The notes under the pieces were generated by a model that was not told where the DNA came from, searched no databases, and saw nothing but the letters and a program-made list of their open reading frames with translations. Both the position numbers and the translations under genes were made by a program. From Fibrobacter sp. UWH6 (GTDB lineage: Bacteria; Fibrobacterota; Fibrobacteria; Fibrobacterales; Fibrobacteraceae): 64,000 bases of DNA. Within the stretch, counting starts at the first letter, position 1. Each line of letters opens with the position of its first letter. This document shows, one piece after another, positions 6,851 through 15,363 of the stretch. The stretch covers positions 58,445-122,444 of the forward strand of contig NZ_FRAX01000012.1 of assembly GCF_900142465.1 (NCBI RefSeq), read 5' to 3'.

Positions 6851-8392
6851 CTAGTTCAAAGAACTTTCGTTCGTATCATCAGTCGATACAGAGAAACTTT
6901 CAGTCTTAGTTACGCTACCAGGTTCGCCAAGACCCTTTGCCTTGCGCATATTCAGTTCCTTAGCAAGCTGGTCCGTAACCACATCGTATTCGCCGCCATT
7001 GACCATAGCGCAAGCTGTATCACGATCCATAAGCTGTTCGTCAATCTGCATCTTGATTGCCTGGGTCTCCTTAAGCGGATCCAAAAGGAAAGCAGCATCA
7101 GAAATCCAACGACATCCACACCATGCGGCGCGTTTCATCGGATCATCAAAGAAACCAGGAGCGTCAATAAGACCCGTTAGGATTGCTTGTGCAAGCCATT
7201 TTTCATAAATGGGCTGACAAAAATCCGAAATAAAGTCATTTCGCATGCGGTTGAATGTCTTTCGGCTCTCAAGGACCGCTGCACGAACTGCGTTATAATT
7301 TGACGTATGGAAATTCTTTAAAATCACCTCATAGCTCGAACCCGCCGCAGCACCAGCTTCACTAAAAATGGACTCAACAAACGGCTGATAGTTTACATTC
7401 GGCCGAGTCGTATTCAGCAGACTTGCACTGTACTTGTTCGGCAAAGACCAAATTCCACCAGGTTTCATCGACAGTTCAAGCGAAGGCGCCGTTCCATTCA
7501 CAGGATTTCCGTAAGAATCTGTTTCCGAGTTTCCCTCGTCAGCGCCCATATCGTCCGCTTCTTCGTCATTATTGCTGGTAACGACAGCAGTAACGCAAGC
7601 ACTGACCACAGCAGCCATAAGTTCAGCGTCCTGATAACGTTCCAACTGCTTTAGCTGCATAATTAAAGGAGCCAGCAAAGGAACGCCGCGACGTTGGTCT
7701 GTACGGTCAACAGACATAACGTGAATCACATTCGGATAACCGAGTGCATCGTAAGCAGGAATACGAACACAATCAACTGTATCAGTATAAGAGTCAATAC
7801 TCCATGTAGGTTTAGAAGAAAAATGAAATGCAGTCGGCATGCCACTCTTATCAACTTCTACTCCATGAACAAGAGCATCGGAATCAAAAGAACCCAATGG
7901 ATTTTGGCAACGATCCGCTTCAAGGATTTTAATGCAAAGACCAAATGCGGAATTTTTCTTGTCATAGCAAGCAAGACCGAAGCTGTCACCACCAATCTTT
8001 GCTGACTTGAAAGCAAGATGCTGAAGTTGAGCAAAGTTATTCTTGCGCTCTGCATCACAGTTTTTTGATTCAGCCCAAAGTTCAAAAAGACGTTGCGTCT
8101 TTCGGCACCATTTTTCGGCCTGTTCCGCATTTAGCCCAACCACATCCATCAAACGAAGAGTAGGACGGCACTTACAGCCAGTACCAACAACATTGGTGGT
8201 AAAACTTTCAATCATCGCGCGACTGAAAGTGTTGTTCTGGAAAAGCTGGCGGCTACGCAAACGAAGTGTTTCCAGGTCCAAGGCCAAATCACGGTCAGCA
8301 GAACTCGGAAGCGCAACAAAATTTCGCAAGGCCTCCGTTACAACGGACGCCGCCTTCCACGCAGTACCTTTTGGACCAATCGTACTAGCCAT
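6851..8392 (-). CDS. Portal protein (lambda B-like)
   Basis: At 513 residues this is the dodecameric portal at the unique vertex, through which DNA is packaged and ejected. It carries lambda-family signatures: early helices followed by NNTFSRAMIESFTTNVVGTG, the wing/stem region with RTDQRRGVPLLAPLIMQLKQ, and a long C-terminal part with SSYEVILKNFHTSNYNAVRA and a QPIYEKWLAQAILTG segment. The C-terminal 45 residues are polar. It lies between the connector gene at 8401-8697 and the protease, as in lambda (W-B-C order). A run of acidic residues in the middle (NNDEEADDMGADEGN) looks like an inserted loop. Confidence 0.9.
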   Translation of the reverse strand: MASTIGPKGTAWKAASVVTEALRNFVALPSSADRDLALDLETLRLRSRQLFQNNTFSRAMIESFTTNVVGTGCKCRPTLRLMDVVGLNAEQAEKWCRKTQRLFELWAESKNCDAERKNNFAQLQHLAFKSAKIGGDSFGLACYDKKNSAFGLCIKILEADRCQNPLGSFDSDALVHGVEVDKSGMPTAFHFSSKPTWSIDSYTDTVDCVRIPAYDALGYPNVIHVMSVDRTDQRRGVPLLAPLIMQLKQLERYQDAELMAAVVSACVTAVVTSNNDEEADDMGADEGNSETDSYGNPVNGTAPSLELSMKPGGIWSLPNKYSASLLNTTRPNVNYQPFVESIFSEAGAAAGSSYEVILKNFHTSNYNAVRAAVLESRKTFNRMRNDFISDFCQPIYEKWLAQAILTGLIDAPGFFDDPMKRAAWCGCRWISDAAFLLDPLKETQAIKMQIDEQLMDRDTACAMVNGGEYDVVTDQLAKELNMRKAKGLGEPGSVTKTESFSVSTDDTNESSLN

Positions 8393-8400
8393 CGAAAAAC

Positions 8401-8697
8401 CTAAACGGGAACACCCGTAATAATTTTCATTTTACAGTTGCTGCCGCCACGAGCAGTAGCTAAGCGGTCAAGCCACAAATCAAGTTCTTTTTGGCAAGAT
8501 TCAACAGACGCATTCGTTTTAGAGCGACCGCCTATAGAATAACTTTGTGCATCCATAGCCCGTACAAGCGCCGCTTCAGCAGCAGCGACCATTTTTTCAC
8601 AAAGAGCAACAGGATAACGTTTTGCCATACGTTCACAAGATAGCCCATCCACATCGGTAAATACGATTTTTGGACCATCTTTTTTGAAGATGGTCAT
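8401..8697 (-). CDS. Head-tail connector / gpW-like (DUF6148-like) protein
   Basis: This 98-residue protein occupies the lambda W position, directly upstream of the portal. The central QSYSIGGRSKTNASVESCQK followed by a helix ELDLWLDRLATARGG matches the 'SYSIGGRS-T...L...I..W..R...L.RG' pattern of small gpW/DUF6148-like proteins found at this locus. The N-terminal 40 residues add a short helix rich in Ala. It probably stabilises filled heads or adapts the terminase-portal junction. Family assignment is from memory of the motif only. Confidence 0.55.
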   Translation of the reverse strand: MTIFKKDGPKIVFTDVDGLSCERMAKRYPVALCEKMVAAAEAALVRAMDAQSYSIGGRSKTNASVESCQKELDLWLDRLATARGGSNCKMKIITGVPV

Positions 8698-8713
8698 TTT
8701 GGGTATTGACAGA

Positions 8714-9379
8714 CTATTTGGCAGTGGCTATAGCGTGCTTCAGCTGCTTATCGAATTCCAGGGGAAGTTCCTTCGATGCGATTTTCCGGACGATTTCTTC
8801 AAAGTCCCAGCGTTTCATCACCTTGGCAACAGGAACGCCAACGTAGAGCCACTTCATTTGCTTGCGGTTGGACTTGTCGCGAATGGCAATAATATCCTGC
8901 CCCTTCTTGTTTTTGATGTTCTTGAAGGCGTGGGGCGTAGCTACATGGGCCTTGGTCTTTTTGGGGTGGGCATCGGCGTATTTAAGCAATGCGCCGGCGG
9001 TCATTCCACGCTTGATCCTACCGCTGGAAAGTCGAAAGTCCTTAAGGCCACCGTCTTTGATGGGAACCATAAGCACCCTAGATTTTTCAGGTTTCTTGTC
9101 GCCACCCTTCGTGTTGATGTACATCCAATCATGCGGGAAAGAAACTTCTGCAACGGGATTTTCGCGGGTGCCCTTCTTGATCTGGACGCGTTGCGGCAAT
9201 TTCGTATTGCGCACCGTAAATGACTTCTTGAATTCAGTGGCAAGGCCAGGCTTTACTTTCTTGAAGGCAACTTCGTTCACCGCCTTAAAGGCCGCAAACC
9301 TAACCTGCTTCATGTCCTTCTTGATTTGGTTTTCAAGAGCCTTGCCCAACTTATCCAAAGATACCGTAACAGAACTCAT
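8714..9379 (-). CDS. Phage protein, possible minor tail/connector component
   Basis: A basic protein of 221 residues lies between a small unknown gene and the gpW-like gene. It begins with SVTVSLDKLGKALENQIKKD and a helical AAFKAVNEVAFKKVKPGL, features shared with phage minor tail proteins of the gpZ/HK97 gp10 kind, then a long beta-rich middle and a C-terminal IVRKIASKELPLEFDKQL helix. Its place among head genes is unusual for a tail-completion protein. I cannot name the family with certainty. It overlaps the upstream gene by 4 bases. Confidence 0.4.
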   Translation of the reverse strand: MSSVTVSLDKLGKALENQIKKDMKQVRFAAFKAVNEVAFKKVKPGLATEFKKSFTVRNTKLPQRVQIKKGTRENPVAEVSFPHDWMYINTKGGDKKPEKSRVLMVPIKDGGLKDFRLSSGRIKRGMTAGALLKYADAHPKKTKAHVATPHAFKNIKNKKGQDIIAIRDKSNRKQMKWLYVGVPVAKVMKRWDFEEIVRKIASKELPLEFDKQLKHAIATAK

Positions 9380-9582
9380 CTCCTAATTCCTCCAAGTTTT
9401 TTTAAAACTTTCATCGCTTCATCAGATATCAATTTATTGAGACGACACAACGATTCCAAATATACAACATGATTTTCGTATCGGTATGAAGTTCCATCAA
9501 AATCGCGACGAAACTCTTTGTAGCACACCAAAACTTCCTGCATTCGATTTTCCAATTCAGCATAACCTCGACGCTTACTCAT
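9376..9582 (-). CDS. Small phage protein of unknown function
   Basis: The 68-residue product is helical and charged, with CYKEFRRDFDGTSYRYENHV followed by VYLESLCRLNKLISDEAMKV. It overlaps the large terminase gene by 4 bases and the next gene by 4 bases, so it is clearly part of the packaging/head operon. I do not recognise it. The overlaps at both ends are the main reason to accept it as a gene. Confidence 0.6.
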   Translation of the reverse strand: MSKRRGYAELENRMQEVLVCYKEFRRDFDGTSYRYENHVVYLESLCRLNKLISDEAMKVLKKLGGIRR

Positions 9583-11441
9583 AGCTTCATTCCTCCCGAA
9601 ATTTCTCGTATTTGTTTTTTCCTGCGGACGGGTCCTGCGCTCACGTTCCGGAGGAATTTCTTGCCAGCAGCAGCAAACTTGTCAACGTCAATGCCCGTCA
9701 ATTGCAGAGCGCCTCTGGCATAGTTGCGCTTATCCAGGGCTTCGTTTCGCGGGCGTATTTTCTTGTAGCCCCAAACCTGGCTACCCCTCACCCATTTCTT
9801 GTAGCGTTTTTCGGCGGTCAGCTGGGCAAAGAATTCCTTGTTGTATTCCTCGGGCTTGTTTGGGAAATGGCAGAATCCTGGGCCAGCCTGTTCAATGGAG
9901 AGCCAATCGTAGAACTGGTCCTTGGCAATATCCACGCCAACGGTCACAAGGGTGGCGTTATGCAGCGCACTCTTTTTTGTTCGCTGTGGACGTGTCACAA
10001 GGGGCCTTGCAAGGCCACTCTTACCGACGCAGGCATAAACGTTTCGCCGTTCCCTTTTCGCGGTGTAGTTGTAAACATCGGCGGTATGGTGGCCACCTGA
10101 GTCTATAAGGGTTGCCGCAACATAAAGATTTTCGTCAAACACGTTCCCATAGGGAGCCATCAGCACAGAATCCAGAGCCTCCCAAACAGCAGGCTCCGCC
10201 GGGTTCCCCACAAGAACCTTGTTTGTAATGCCCCAGTTTTCAAGGCCCTTGCCCCAGCCGACAACTTCCACTTCCAAGCGGTCATCCTGAACGTCAACGC
10301 CCGCGGTAAGGACAACGGCACCTTCGGGAACTTCGGCTTCGTAATCTTCGCAGCGGGTCATTAGGCCGTTCGGATCTATAACCTTGCCGTCTTCAAGGCT
10401 CCACGCTTCGCCAAGCACATTGTTGACGAAGGACTTCATTTTGTTGACATCGCCCTTGGCGTTCAAGAAGTCGATAACAGCCTTTTCCCAGGAGTACCAG
10501 CCAAGCGGAGAATACAGGGCGTTAATGTGGAAGCTAGGGAATTCTCCATCCGGATTTTCCTTGACCCACTGGCCCAAATTCATCAGTTCCGTTTTGTGGT
10601 GTTCACCGTATTCCTCGCCACAATGAGGACACTTCGTGCGCACGGTCTGCGGCAGGTTCCGTCCTTCGGAATCGCAGTCCCAAACGATGTTCGCCCATTC
10701 CCATTTATGGAGTTCGCCACAATGGGGGCACGGCACCTGGTAATGCCTCTGGTCGCCCTGGTAGAACATTTCGGTAATGCGGCAGTCGCCTTCGGTTCCA
10801 GGCGTGGAATTCCAGAAAAGTTTGCGCCGCGGAAAGTTGGTGGTTCTTCGGCGCCCGAGCTCGCAAGGGTCGCCCTGCCCGCCACAGTCCTTTGGCCATT
10901 CAGAAACTTCGTCTCCAAGGAAAATCCGGAAAGGTGCCGAACGGAAGTTTGACGGGCTGTTACTCCAGCCTGTTGTCAGCACACCGCCAGGAAATTCCTT
11001 GATGTACATTTCGTCGCCATAGAACAGGTCGCTCATGCCCATGGCCGCAATAGCCGGGTTGATACGCTGCTTCAAGAATCTCTTGGCAGTCTGTTCCGTG
11101 GTCTGGAATTGACCGATTGGCGACGGACAATGCTTAATGTAATAGAGCGCCGTATTGATAAGGACTTCGGTTCCACCGATCTGGGAGCCCTTCATAAAGA
11201 CCACGTCCGTGGCTGGGCTTTGCGGCGAGAGTTCGTCCATAATTTCCACCAGGTAAGGCGTTCTTTCGTTTCGCCATCTACCAGGTTCGCTTGATGCAGT
11301 TCCCGCGAGAATACGGTTCTTTTCAGCCCACTGGCTGATGGTCATGTCAGGGGGCGGTCGAAGACCGGCCAAGATGTTCTCGGCCACATGGTTGATATTC
11401 GCCTGGAGTGTAGGCGACATGCTGACGCTTGCATCAACCAT
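9579..11441 (-). CDS. Terminase large subunit (gpA family)
   Basis: The 620-residue protein is the packaging motor and nuclease of lambda gpA type, which cuts concatemers at cos and pumps DNA into the prohead. The N-terminal ATPase begins with ISQWAEKNRIL and the substrate-specific EPGRWRNERTPYLVEIMD. A deviant Walker A lies at about 84-92 (KGSQIGGTE) and the RIFLGDEVSEWP stretch looks like the Walker B/C-motif region. A zinc-finger-like pair CPHC...CPHC follows at about 240-290. The C-terminal nuclease domain includes LTAGVDVQDDRLEVEVVGWG and VAATLIDSGGHHT. It overlaps the small subunit by 8 bases. Confidence 0.92.
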   Translation of the reverse strand: MVDASVSMSPTLQANINHVAENILAGLRPPPDMTISQWAEKNRILAGTASSEPGRWRNERTPYLVEIMDELSPQSPATDVVFMKGSQIGGTEVLINTALYYIKHCPSPIGQFQTTEQTAKRFLKQRINPAIAAMGMSDLFYGDEMYIKEFPGGVLTTGWSNSPSNFRSAPFRIFLGDEVSEWPKDCGGQGDPCELGRRRTTNFPRRKLFWNSTPGTEGDCRITEMFYQGDQRHYQVPCPHCGELHKWEWANIVWDCDSEGRNLPQTVRTKCPHCGEEYGEHHKTELMNLGQWVKENPDGEFPSFHINALYSPLGWYSWEKAVIDFLNAKGDVNKMKSFVNNVLGEAWSLEDGKVIDPNGLMTRCEDYEAEVPEGAVVLTAGVDVQDDRLEVEVVGWGKGLENWGITNKVLVGNPAEPAVWEALDSVLMAPYGNVFDENLYVAATLIDSGGHHTADVYNYTAKRERRNVYACVGKSGLARPLVTRPQRTKKSALHNATLVTVGVDIAKDQFYDWLSIEQAGPGFCHFPNKPEEYNKEFFAQLTAEKRYKKWVRGSQVWGYKKIRPRNEALDKRNYARGALQLTGIDVDKFAAAGKKFLRNVSAGPVRRKKQIREISGGMKL

Positions 11442-12165
11442 CTAGGAAATTTTCCTCCGTCTTTTCGGTCAAATCCTTCAGGGCATTCAAGCAAGCCTTG
11501 CGGATCTTTTCACCCACATAATGGTCGGCGTCGCCTGTAATTTCGATGATCTTTTCATTGGGAATTTCGGCCCTTGTCATTAGGTCCTTGAAGTAGCCGA
11601 CGATTTCCGGAGCAAGGTAAGAGTAAATGGTCATGACCTTGTCCTGAATGTTCGCGCCAATCTGGTAGGCAATGATTGCGGCCTGCTGCTTGGGAACCAG
11701 GCGGCCTTCCATTTCGTCAGCCTTGAGCTTTGCAAGGCGGGCGTTCTGGTATTCCTTTTGCGCCTTGGATGTAGCAAGGTCCGCGCGTTCGGCAGCAGCC
11801 GAACCAAAGTCCAGCGGATCATCCACATCGGTTACGCCAGGAATCGGAACGCCGAAGCCCGGAGTAGGAACATCGTAATTTGGATTGTGGGCCACGGCCT
11901 GGGCCGTCATGTTGTCGAAGCCAGCCTGCTTCTGCCCCTGCGTCGGGGTAGTCACATGGCGGCGGTCACGGGTCGCCCAATACTGCTGCGGGCTCCTGAT
12001 ACGGTGGAAACATTCCTTGCCTTCGGAGTTCTCGAAGGTATCAAGGCGCCCGCTCTGCTTTGCTTTGGTGACAGCGGCATTTGAAATTTTGACGATCCTG
12101 CTGAACGCCGATGCGTTAATCAGGTCGGAATCCGGGTAACTATGCTGGGAATGTTTGTAGAACAT
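11434..12165 (-). CDS. Terminase small subunit (Nu1-like)
   Basis: At 243 residues this matches the small terminase of the lambda Nu1 type, which recognises the packaging site and recruits the large subunit. It shows an N-terminal helix-turn-helix-like region (INASAFSRIVKISNAAVTKA), a flexible Pro/Gly-rich middle (TPGFGVPIPGVTDVDDPLDF) and a helical C-terminus with RADLATSKAQKEYQNARLAK, typical of the dimerisation/terminase-binding part. A GTG at 12171 would add two residues; I chose the ATG at 12165. No strong ribosome site is visible for either. It is the first gene of the leftward packaging/head operon. Confidence 0.8.
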   Translation of the reverse strand: MFYKHSQHSYPDSDLINASAFSRIVKISNAAVTKAKQSGRLDTFENSEGKECFHRIRSPQQYWATRDRRHVTTPTQGQKQAGFDNMTAQAVAHNPNYDVPTPGFGVPIPGVTDVDDPLDFGSAAAERADLATSKAQKEYQNARLAKLKADEMEGRLVPKQQAAIIAYQIGANIQDKVMTIYSYLAPEIVGYFKDLMTRAEIPNEKIIEITGDADHYVGEKIRKACLNALKDLTEKTEENFLDG

Positions 12166-12173
12166 ACCCACAT

Positions 12174-12520
12174 TTTACCCATTAAAAAAAATCTTTGGTT
12201 AAAATTGAACCATGTTATTTTTAGACCGCCACATCCACCAACCATCCCCACCCCTTAACCCAAACCAAAAATCCACACAAACGGCGGACGCGGGGCGTCG
12301 GACTCACCCCATCGGAGTTGCAAACAGTAGCAACCCTTTTGACACCCGGGGGCCTACCCCGCGGGGGTGCCCATCATCCAGAACAACGGCAAACCATCGG
12401 TCCAGGTCACGCCACGTGGCACCCCTCCCCCGCCACACTTTTAACATTTTCACAAGTTAAAAGTTAAAGTTAAAATTCAAAACTCAATAGTAAAATTCAA
12501 AGTTAAAACATTGCCGTAAA
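12174..12520. other. Non-coding region, candidate cos/packaging site
   Basis: No convincing gene is seen upstream of the small terminase. Within 12270-12430 lies a GC-rich patch with short inverted repeats (GACGC/GCGTC at about 12288-12300 and a GGGGG...CCCCGCGGGGG cluster at 12350-12367). It is followed by an AT-rich stretch (about 12455-12510) with repeated GTTAAA/ATTCAAA motifs. In lambda-type phages with a gpA terminase, cosN and cosB lie just upstream of the small terminase gene. The position fits, but I cannot identify the nicking sequence. A plus-strand frame at 12212-12460 is Pro/Thr/Arg-rich and not believable. Confidence 0.35.
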
Positions 12521-12698
12521 TCCTTATTTTAAGCGGTTTCTAGCGTGTTTTGACGGTTAAATAATTGAGGTTAAAGAACCACCCGCCAAGACACAAAATG
12601 TCACAAACAGCAAGCAAAGGCAAGCAATAGGCCACCAGGAAGCCACTACACAAGACTTTTAACCCTAAACGCCAAAGGCCGTGGAGAAACGCAACACG

Positions 12699-12732
12699 CA
12701 AAAAGCCAGAGAGAATCGCTCCCCTCTGGCTT
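12699..12732 (-). terminator. Rho-independent terminator for 12755-13777 operon
   Basis: A 9-bp stem AAGCCAGAG/CTCTGGCTT with a 12-base loop is followed on the minus strand by TTTTTGCG. It lies 22 bases after the stop of the last gene of the small three-gene unit and separates it from the packaging operon further left. Confidence 0.8.
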
Positions 12733-12754
12733 GGTGTCGCCTAACCACTAAGGT

Positions 12755-12937
12755 CTAGACAACGGATTTTTTCTGCATGCACTGAATCTCGTGCATATCG
12801 CGAACACTCTGGAGCAAGTCCTTCATGTCGTCAATCTGCTGAGAACTGGCAAAGCCATTGGCATCGTCAGACTCGTTGCAGATGACTTCGAGATGAGTCA
12901 TACAGCGTTTTTCCAATTTAGCGAACAGTTCGCCCAT
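12755..12937 (-). CDS. Small phage protein of unknown function
   Basis: This helical, charged 60-residue protein contains LEKRCMTHLEVICNESDD and QQIDDMKDLLQSVRDMHEIQ and looks like a short coiled coil. It begins one base after the stop of the upstream gene and is the last gene before a terminator, which supports it as a real gene of a three-gene unit. The family is not recognised. Confidence 0.55.
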   Translation of the reverse strand: MGELFAKLEKRCMTHLEVICNESDDANGFASSQQIDDMKDLLQSVRDMHEIQCMQKKSVV

Positions 12938-12938
12938 A

Positions 12939-13262
12939 TTAGCCTCCCATGCGAGCCATCAGCTTGGCAGCATCATCGGCGGAAAAGGTGAATCCCATCC
13001 AGGAAACCTTAGGCATATTGCTGAAGGCCTCGTTCAAGGCGGCACGAACATTATCCTCATGAACCATGGAGCCGTCTTCAGACAGCACCCCAAAAGACTT
13101 AAGGACAGATTCGTAAGGCTTAATGAATGATGCAGGATTGTTCCGCATCGCACCAACAGCCATAAGAGCAATGAACTTGCTCATGGAATTGGGCATAGTG
13201 GCAATCACATCCTGAGTGGCAAACAGCGTCAATCCGTCAAGTGCCTGCTGTAAAGTGATCAT
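12939..13262 (-). CDS. Phage protein of unknown function
   Basis: The 107-residue product is mainly helical, with TLQQALDGLTLFATQDVIAT, a small-residue-rich FIALMAVGAMRNNPASFIKP and a C-terminal GFTFSADDAAKLMARMGG. It sits between the coiled-coil protein at 13277-13777 and the 60-residue gene. Similar small cassettes are common in gut-type prophages next to packaging genes, but their function is not known to me. No enzyme motif is visible. Confidence 0.6.
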   Translation of the reverse strand: MITLQQALDGLTLFATQDVIATMPNSMSKFIALMAVGAMRNNPASFIKPYESVLKSFGVLSEDGSMVHEDNVRAALNEAFSNMPKVSWMGFTFSADDAAKLMARMGG

Positions 13263-13276
13263 AGCTCAGCCCCTTG

Positions 13277-13777
13277 TTATGCCGCCGGAGTTTCAGGGGC
13301 GATAGTCACAGGGCCCCAACCAGGACAAACGCTGGAATTCGGGACAACAGTCTTGGTAATGCCCGCAAGAGTTGCCTTAAGATTGTCGATAGCGGCGTTT
13401 GCGGCGTTGCAGCAGCAAGTCATCGTATCGGCGACGCGAGCAATCTTCTGATCCACAATCTGTTCCTTCAGAGGAGCAGCAGTTTCCAGAGCCAGAACAC
13501 GACCGTCAATGCCAGCAATCTTAGCATTCATTTCCTTGTCGTTGCGGAACAGAGCATTGTAGACTTCCACCAGCTTCTTGTCAGTTTCCTGACCTGCCTT
13601 AAGAAGTGCAATCTCCGAATCCTTCTGGGCGAGAGCCAAGGTAGTCTGTTGATTGCCGCCGCCAAAGAGCGGACCAAGACCACCGTTCTGCATGAGTGCA
13701 AGTGCAGTACCTGCAATGCCAAGACCAAGACCAGCTTTAGCGGTGCTGGAAGAACCTTCGTTAGTGTAAGTAGCCAT
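13277..13777 (-). CDS. Phage protein with Gly-rich N-terminus and coiled coil, unknown function
   Basis: The 166-residue product starts at ATG 13777 (a TTG four codons earlier is less likely). A Gly/Ala-rich hydrophobic segment (KAGLGLGIAGTALALMQNGG, about residues 13-32) precedes a long helical region (NQQTTLALAQKDSEIALLKA to about 100), a cysteine cluster MTCCCNAANAA and a C-terminal VVPNSSVCPGWGPVTIAPET. I recall proteins ending in a 'P-N-S-x-V-C-P-G-W-G' motif from many gut prophages, usually of unknown function; a virion structural role is plausible. It is the first gene after the divergent control region. Confidence 0.6.
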   Translation of the reverse strand: MATYTNEGSSSTAKAGLGLGIAGTALALMQNGGLGPLFGGGNQQTTLALAQKDSEIALLKAGQETDKKLVEVYNALFRNDKEMNAKIAGIDGRVLALETAAPLKEQIVDQKIARVADTMTCCCNAANAAIDNLKATLAGITKTVVPNSSVCPGWGPVTIAPETPAA

Positions 13778-13868
13778 CGGATTACCCAATTACCCTTTAC
13801 TATTCGCCGGGCGGAATTGCCCGACAAGCAAAATCTATGAAGGAAAAACGGCAAATACAATGGCAAGC

Positions 13869-13950
13869 GTCCAACGGCTCCAATCAGTCCGAACTGTCCA
13901 CAAAACCCGTCCGTGTTTGTCCAAATTGTCCAGATAGGCTTAATTTGTCC
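13869..13950. promoter_or_regulatory. Phased GTCC repeats in divergent control region
   Basis: Between the leftward unit (start 13777) and the rightward gene (start 14016), GTCC occurs at 13869, 13887, 13896, 13909, 13919, 13928 and 13947. The spacings are 18, 9, 13, 10, 9 and 19 bases, close to one or two helical turns. Several are part of TTTGTCC or ATTGTCC. This looks like a multi-site operator or activator-binding array on one face of the DNA. The binding protein is unknown. Confidence 0.4.
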
Positions 13951-14015
13951 GTCAAGCAATCTATACAAAATGCAAAACAATTATAATTTTATTACAAGAA
14001 TTTAGGATAAACCGC

Positions 14016-14315
14016 ATGAGACACCTAACCGTACCCCCGAAGACGGTCGCCTTCTACTGTGAAAGATCCGACAGGACCATTCGAAGAATGCGCGAGCGTG
14101 GAGAATTGGAAGCCGACCTAGTAGGCAACGAATGGATAATCAGCTCTGCCGGAGTCAAGCGACGATTCTGGAGACTTGGAAGAGCCTTATGGCAAAAGGT
14201 TCTGCACGACATCTACTCCGACCCGAAGGATTATGAGGAAGCCTATCAGGAGTTCCTAGAAATCGAAGCCGAAGAAATGGCCAAAGAAAAAGATCAGAAA
14301 AAGAAGCGAAAGTAG
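14016..14315 (+). CDS. Small DNA-binding (helix-turn-helix) protein
   Basis: This basic protein of 99 residues opens with PPKTVAFYCERSDRTIRRMR, which reads as a MerR/excisionase-like helix-turn-helix: a layer selecting 'which cell/phage state' by binding DNA. It continues with ERGELEADLVGNEWIIS, the wing-like hairpin of such domains. The C-terminus is a highly charged helix (EAYQEFLEIEAEEMAKEKDQ then KKKRK). It is divergent from the 13777 gene across the GTCC array and may act on it. The target is inferred, not seen. Confidence 0.6.
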   Translation: MRHLTVPPKTVAFYCERSDRTIRRMRERGELEADLVGNEWIISSAGVKRRFWRLGRALWQKVLHDIYSDPKDYEEAYQEFLEIEAEEMAKEKDQKKKRK

Positions 14316-14369
14316 GCCAACCCAACATCCACCAAACAAAAACGAGCCCGCGAACGCGGACCCGGTTAC

Positions 14370-14969
14370 TTAACCTTTGTTTGGTTTACGCCAAGGAAGC
14401 CAGAATCTCGTATGATAGGAAATCCAACCGACATCAAGCTTATAGGACTGATCCAGCCCCATCTCATCAACAGCTTCATTGTAGGCAATAGCTCTGGAAA
14501 TTTCGTTACGCTTCGGATCGTCGCTAATAGCGGCAATAGAAGCCCGAATAGATTCAAGATGGTCGCAGGCACCTTCTTTAGTCAAGTCGTTAAGAGCAGA
14601 CTCAAAAGCGGCTTTCATTCTAAGTTCATTGGAGGAACGACGACCAAAACCATAAACCACGGAAAGCAACGCCAGAATGGAAGAAGCAAATCCCATTAAG
14701 CCGTATGTCAACTGGCCAACCGATTCGGCAATAGAAGTCATCGCAGTAAAGCCAAAAACAATGCCAACAAACGAGCATGCCAGCTCAAGTCTGCCGTAGT
14801 GGTCTGCATAGTCATCCGTTAGAAAGATGTTATAGCGGCACTGAAATTCAAGGTTATGCCGTTCCATTTCATTTCGAGAGACTTCGGTGGTGGCGGCGGA
14901 AACGGTGGAATTTTGTTCGCTCCCGGTATCGACAGCGCCAGAATTGAATTGTTCATTTGTTTTGTCCAT
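14370..14969 (-). CDS. Two-helix membrane protein (SLATT-like)
   Basis: The 199-residue protein has a polar N-terminus of about 65 residues, two adjacent membrane segments (LELACSFVGIVFGFTAMTSI and GLMGFASSILALLSVVYGF, about 60-105), then a long cytoplasmic helical domain containing SSNELRMKAAFESALNDLTK. This layout recalls SLATT-type membrane proteins, which are often effectors in defence or conflict systems, but the match is by architecture only. It is a lone gene on the minus strand between early and late regions, a typical spot for prophage cargo (moron) genes such as superinfection exclusion factors. Confidence 0.5.
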   Translation of the reverse strand: MDKTNEQFNSGAVDTGSEQNSTVSAATTEVSRNEMERHNLEFQCRYNIFLTDDYADHYGRLELACSFVGIVFGFTAMTSIAESVGQLTYGLMGFASSILALLSVVYGFGRRSSNELRMKAAFESALNDLTKEGACDHLESIRASIAAISDDPKRNEISRAIAYNEAVDEMGLDQSYKLDVGWISYHTRFWLPWRKPNKG

Positions 14970-15363
14970 GTCATGAAAATAGAATTAAAGAATTATGAAT
15001 GCAAGGCAAGATAGAAAAAACCATCTCCCCCACCTTAGCGGGACGGTTCAGAAGCGGAACGGAAGCGGCGCTCCAGACTGTTATCATCTGCCATAAGGAC
15101 TTGGTGTGCGTGCGGAGCCTGCTGAGTTAGCAGGGATGGTGTGCGCTTGGCGTTGGCGTGGTTTTGCGGTGGTGGACTTGTATTGTTACTTGCGATAGAA
15201 ACAGAGCCGTAGCGAAGCCGTAATTGGGTCTATTTGCCTATGAGTGAGTATGAGGGTTATGTACACATAAGGATTAAAGGTTAATGAGTGAGTTATGGTT
15301 AATACTGCGATGGAGTGAAATGATATGAGATGAAGTGTAATGAGGTGAGGTGGCTTAATCAGT
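14970..15363. other. Non-coding control region, no gene seen
   Basis: No believable reading frame is present. Visible features are a small perfect hairpin (CCTGCT/AGCAGG, 15118-15134) and a purine-rich plus strand at 15241-15353 with many ATGAG, GTGAG and GGTG repeats. The strand asymmetry could mark an unwinding or leader region ahead of the iteron array that follows. I see no promoter I would trust. Confidence 0.4.

Noticed and set aside
12212..12460. 82-residue plus-strand frame upstream of the small terminase
   Set aside because: Pro/Thr/Arg/Ser-rich, no ribosome site, lies in the candidate cos region.
15241..15353. ATGAG/GTGAG-rich purine strand as a microsatellite
   Set aside because: The repeats are irregular and without a fixed period, so I only note the strand asymmetry.
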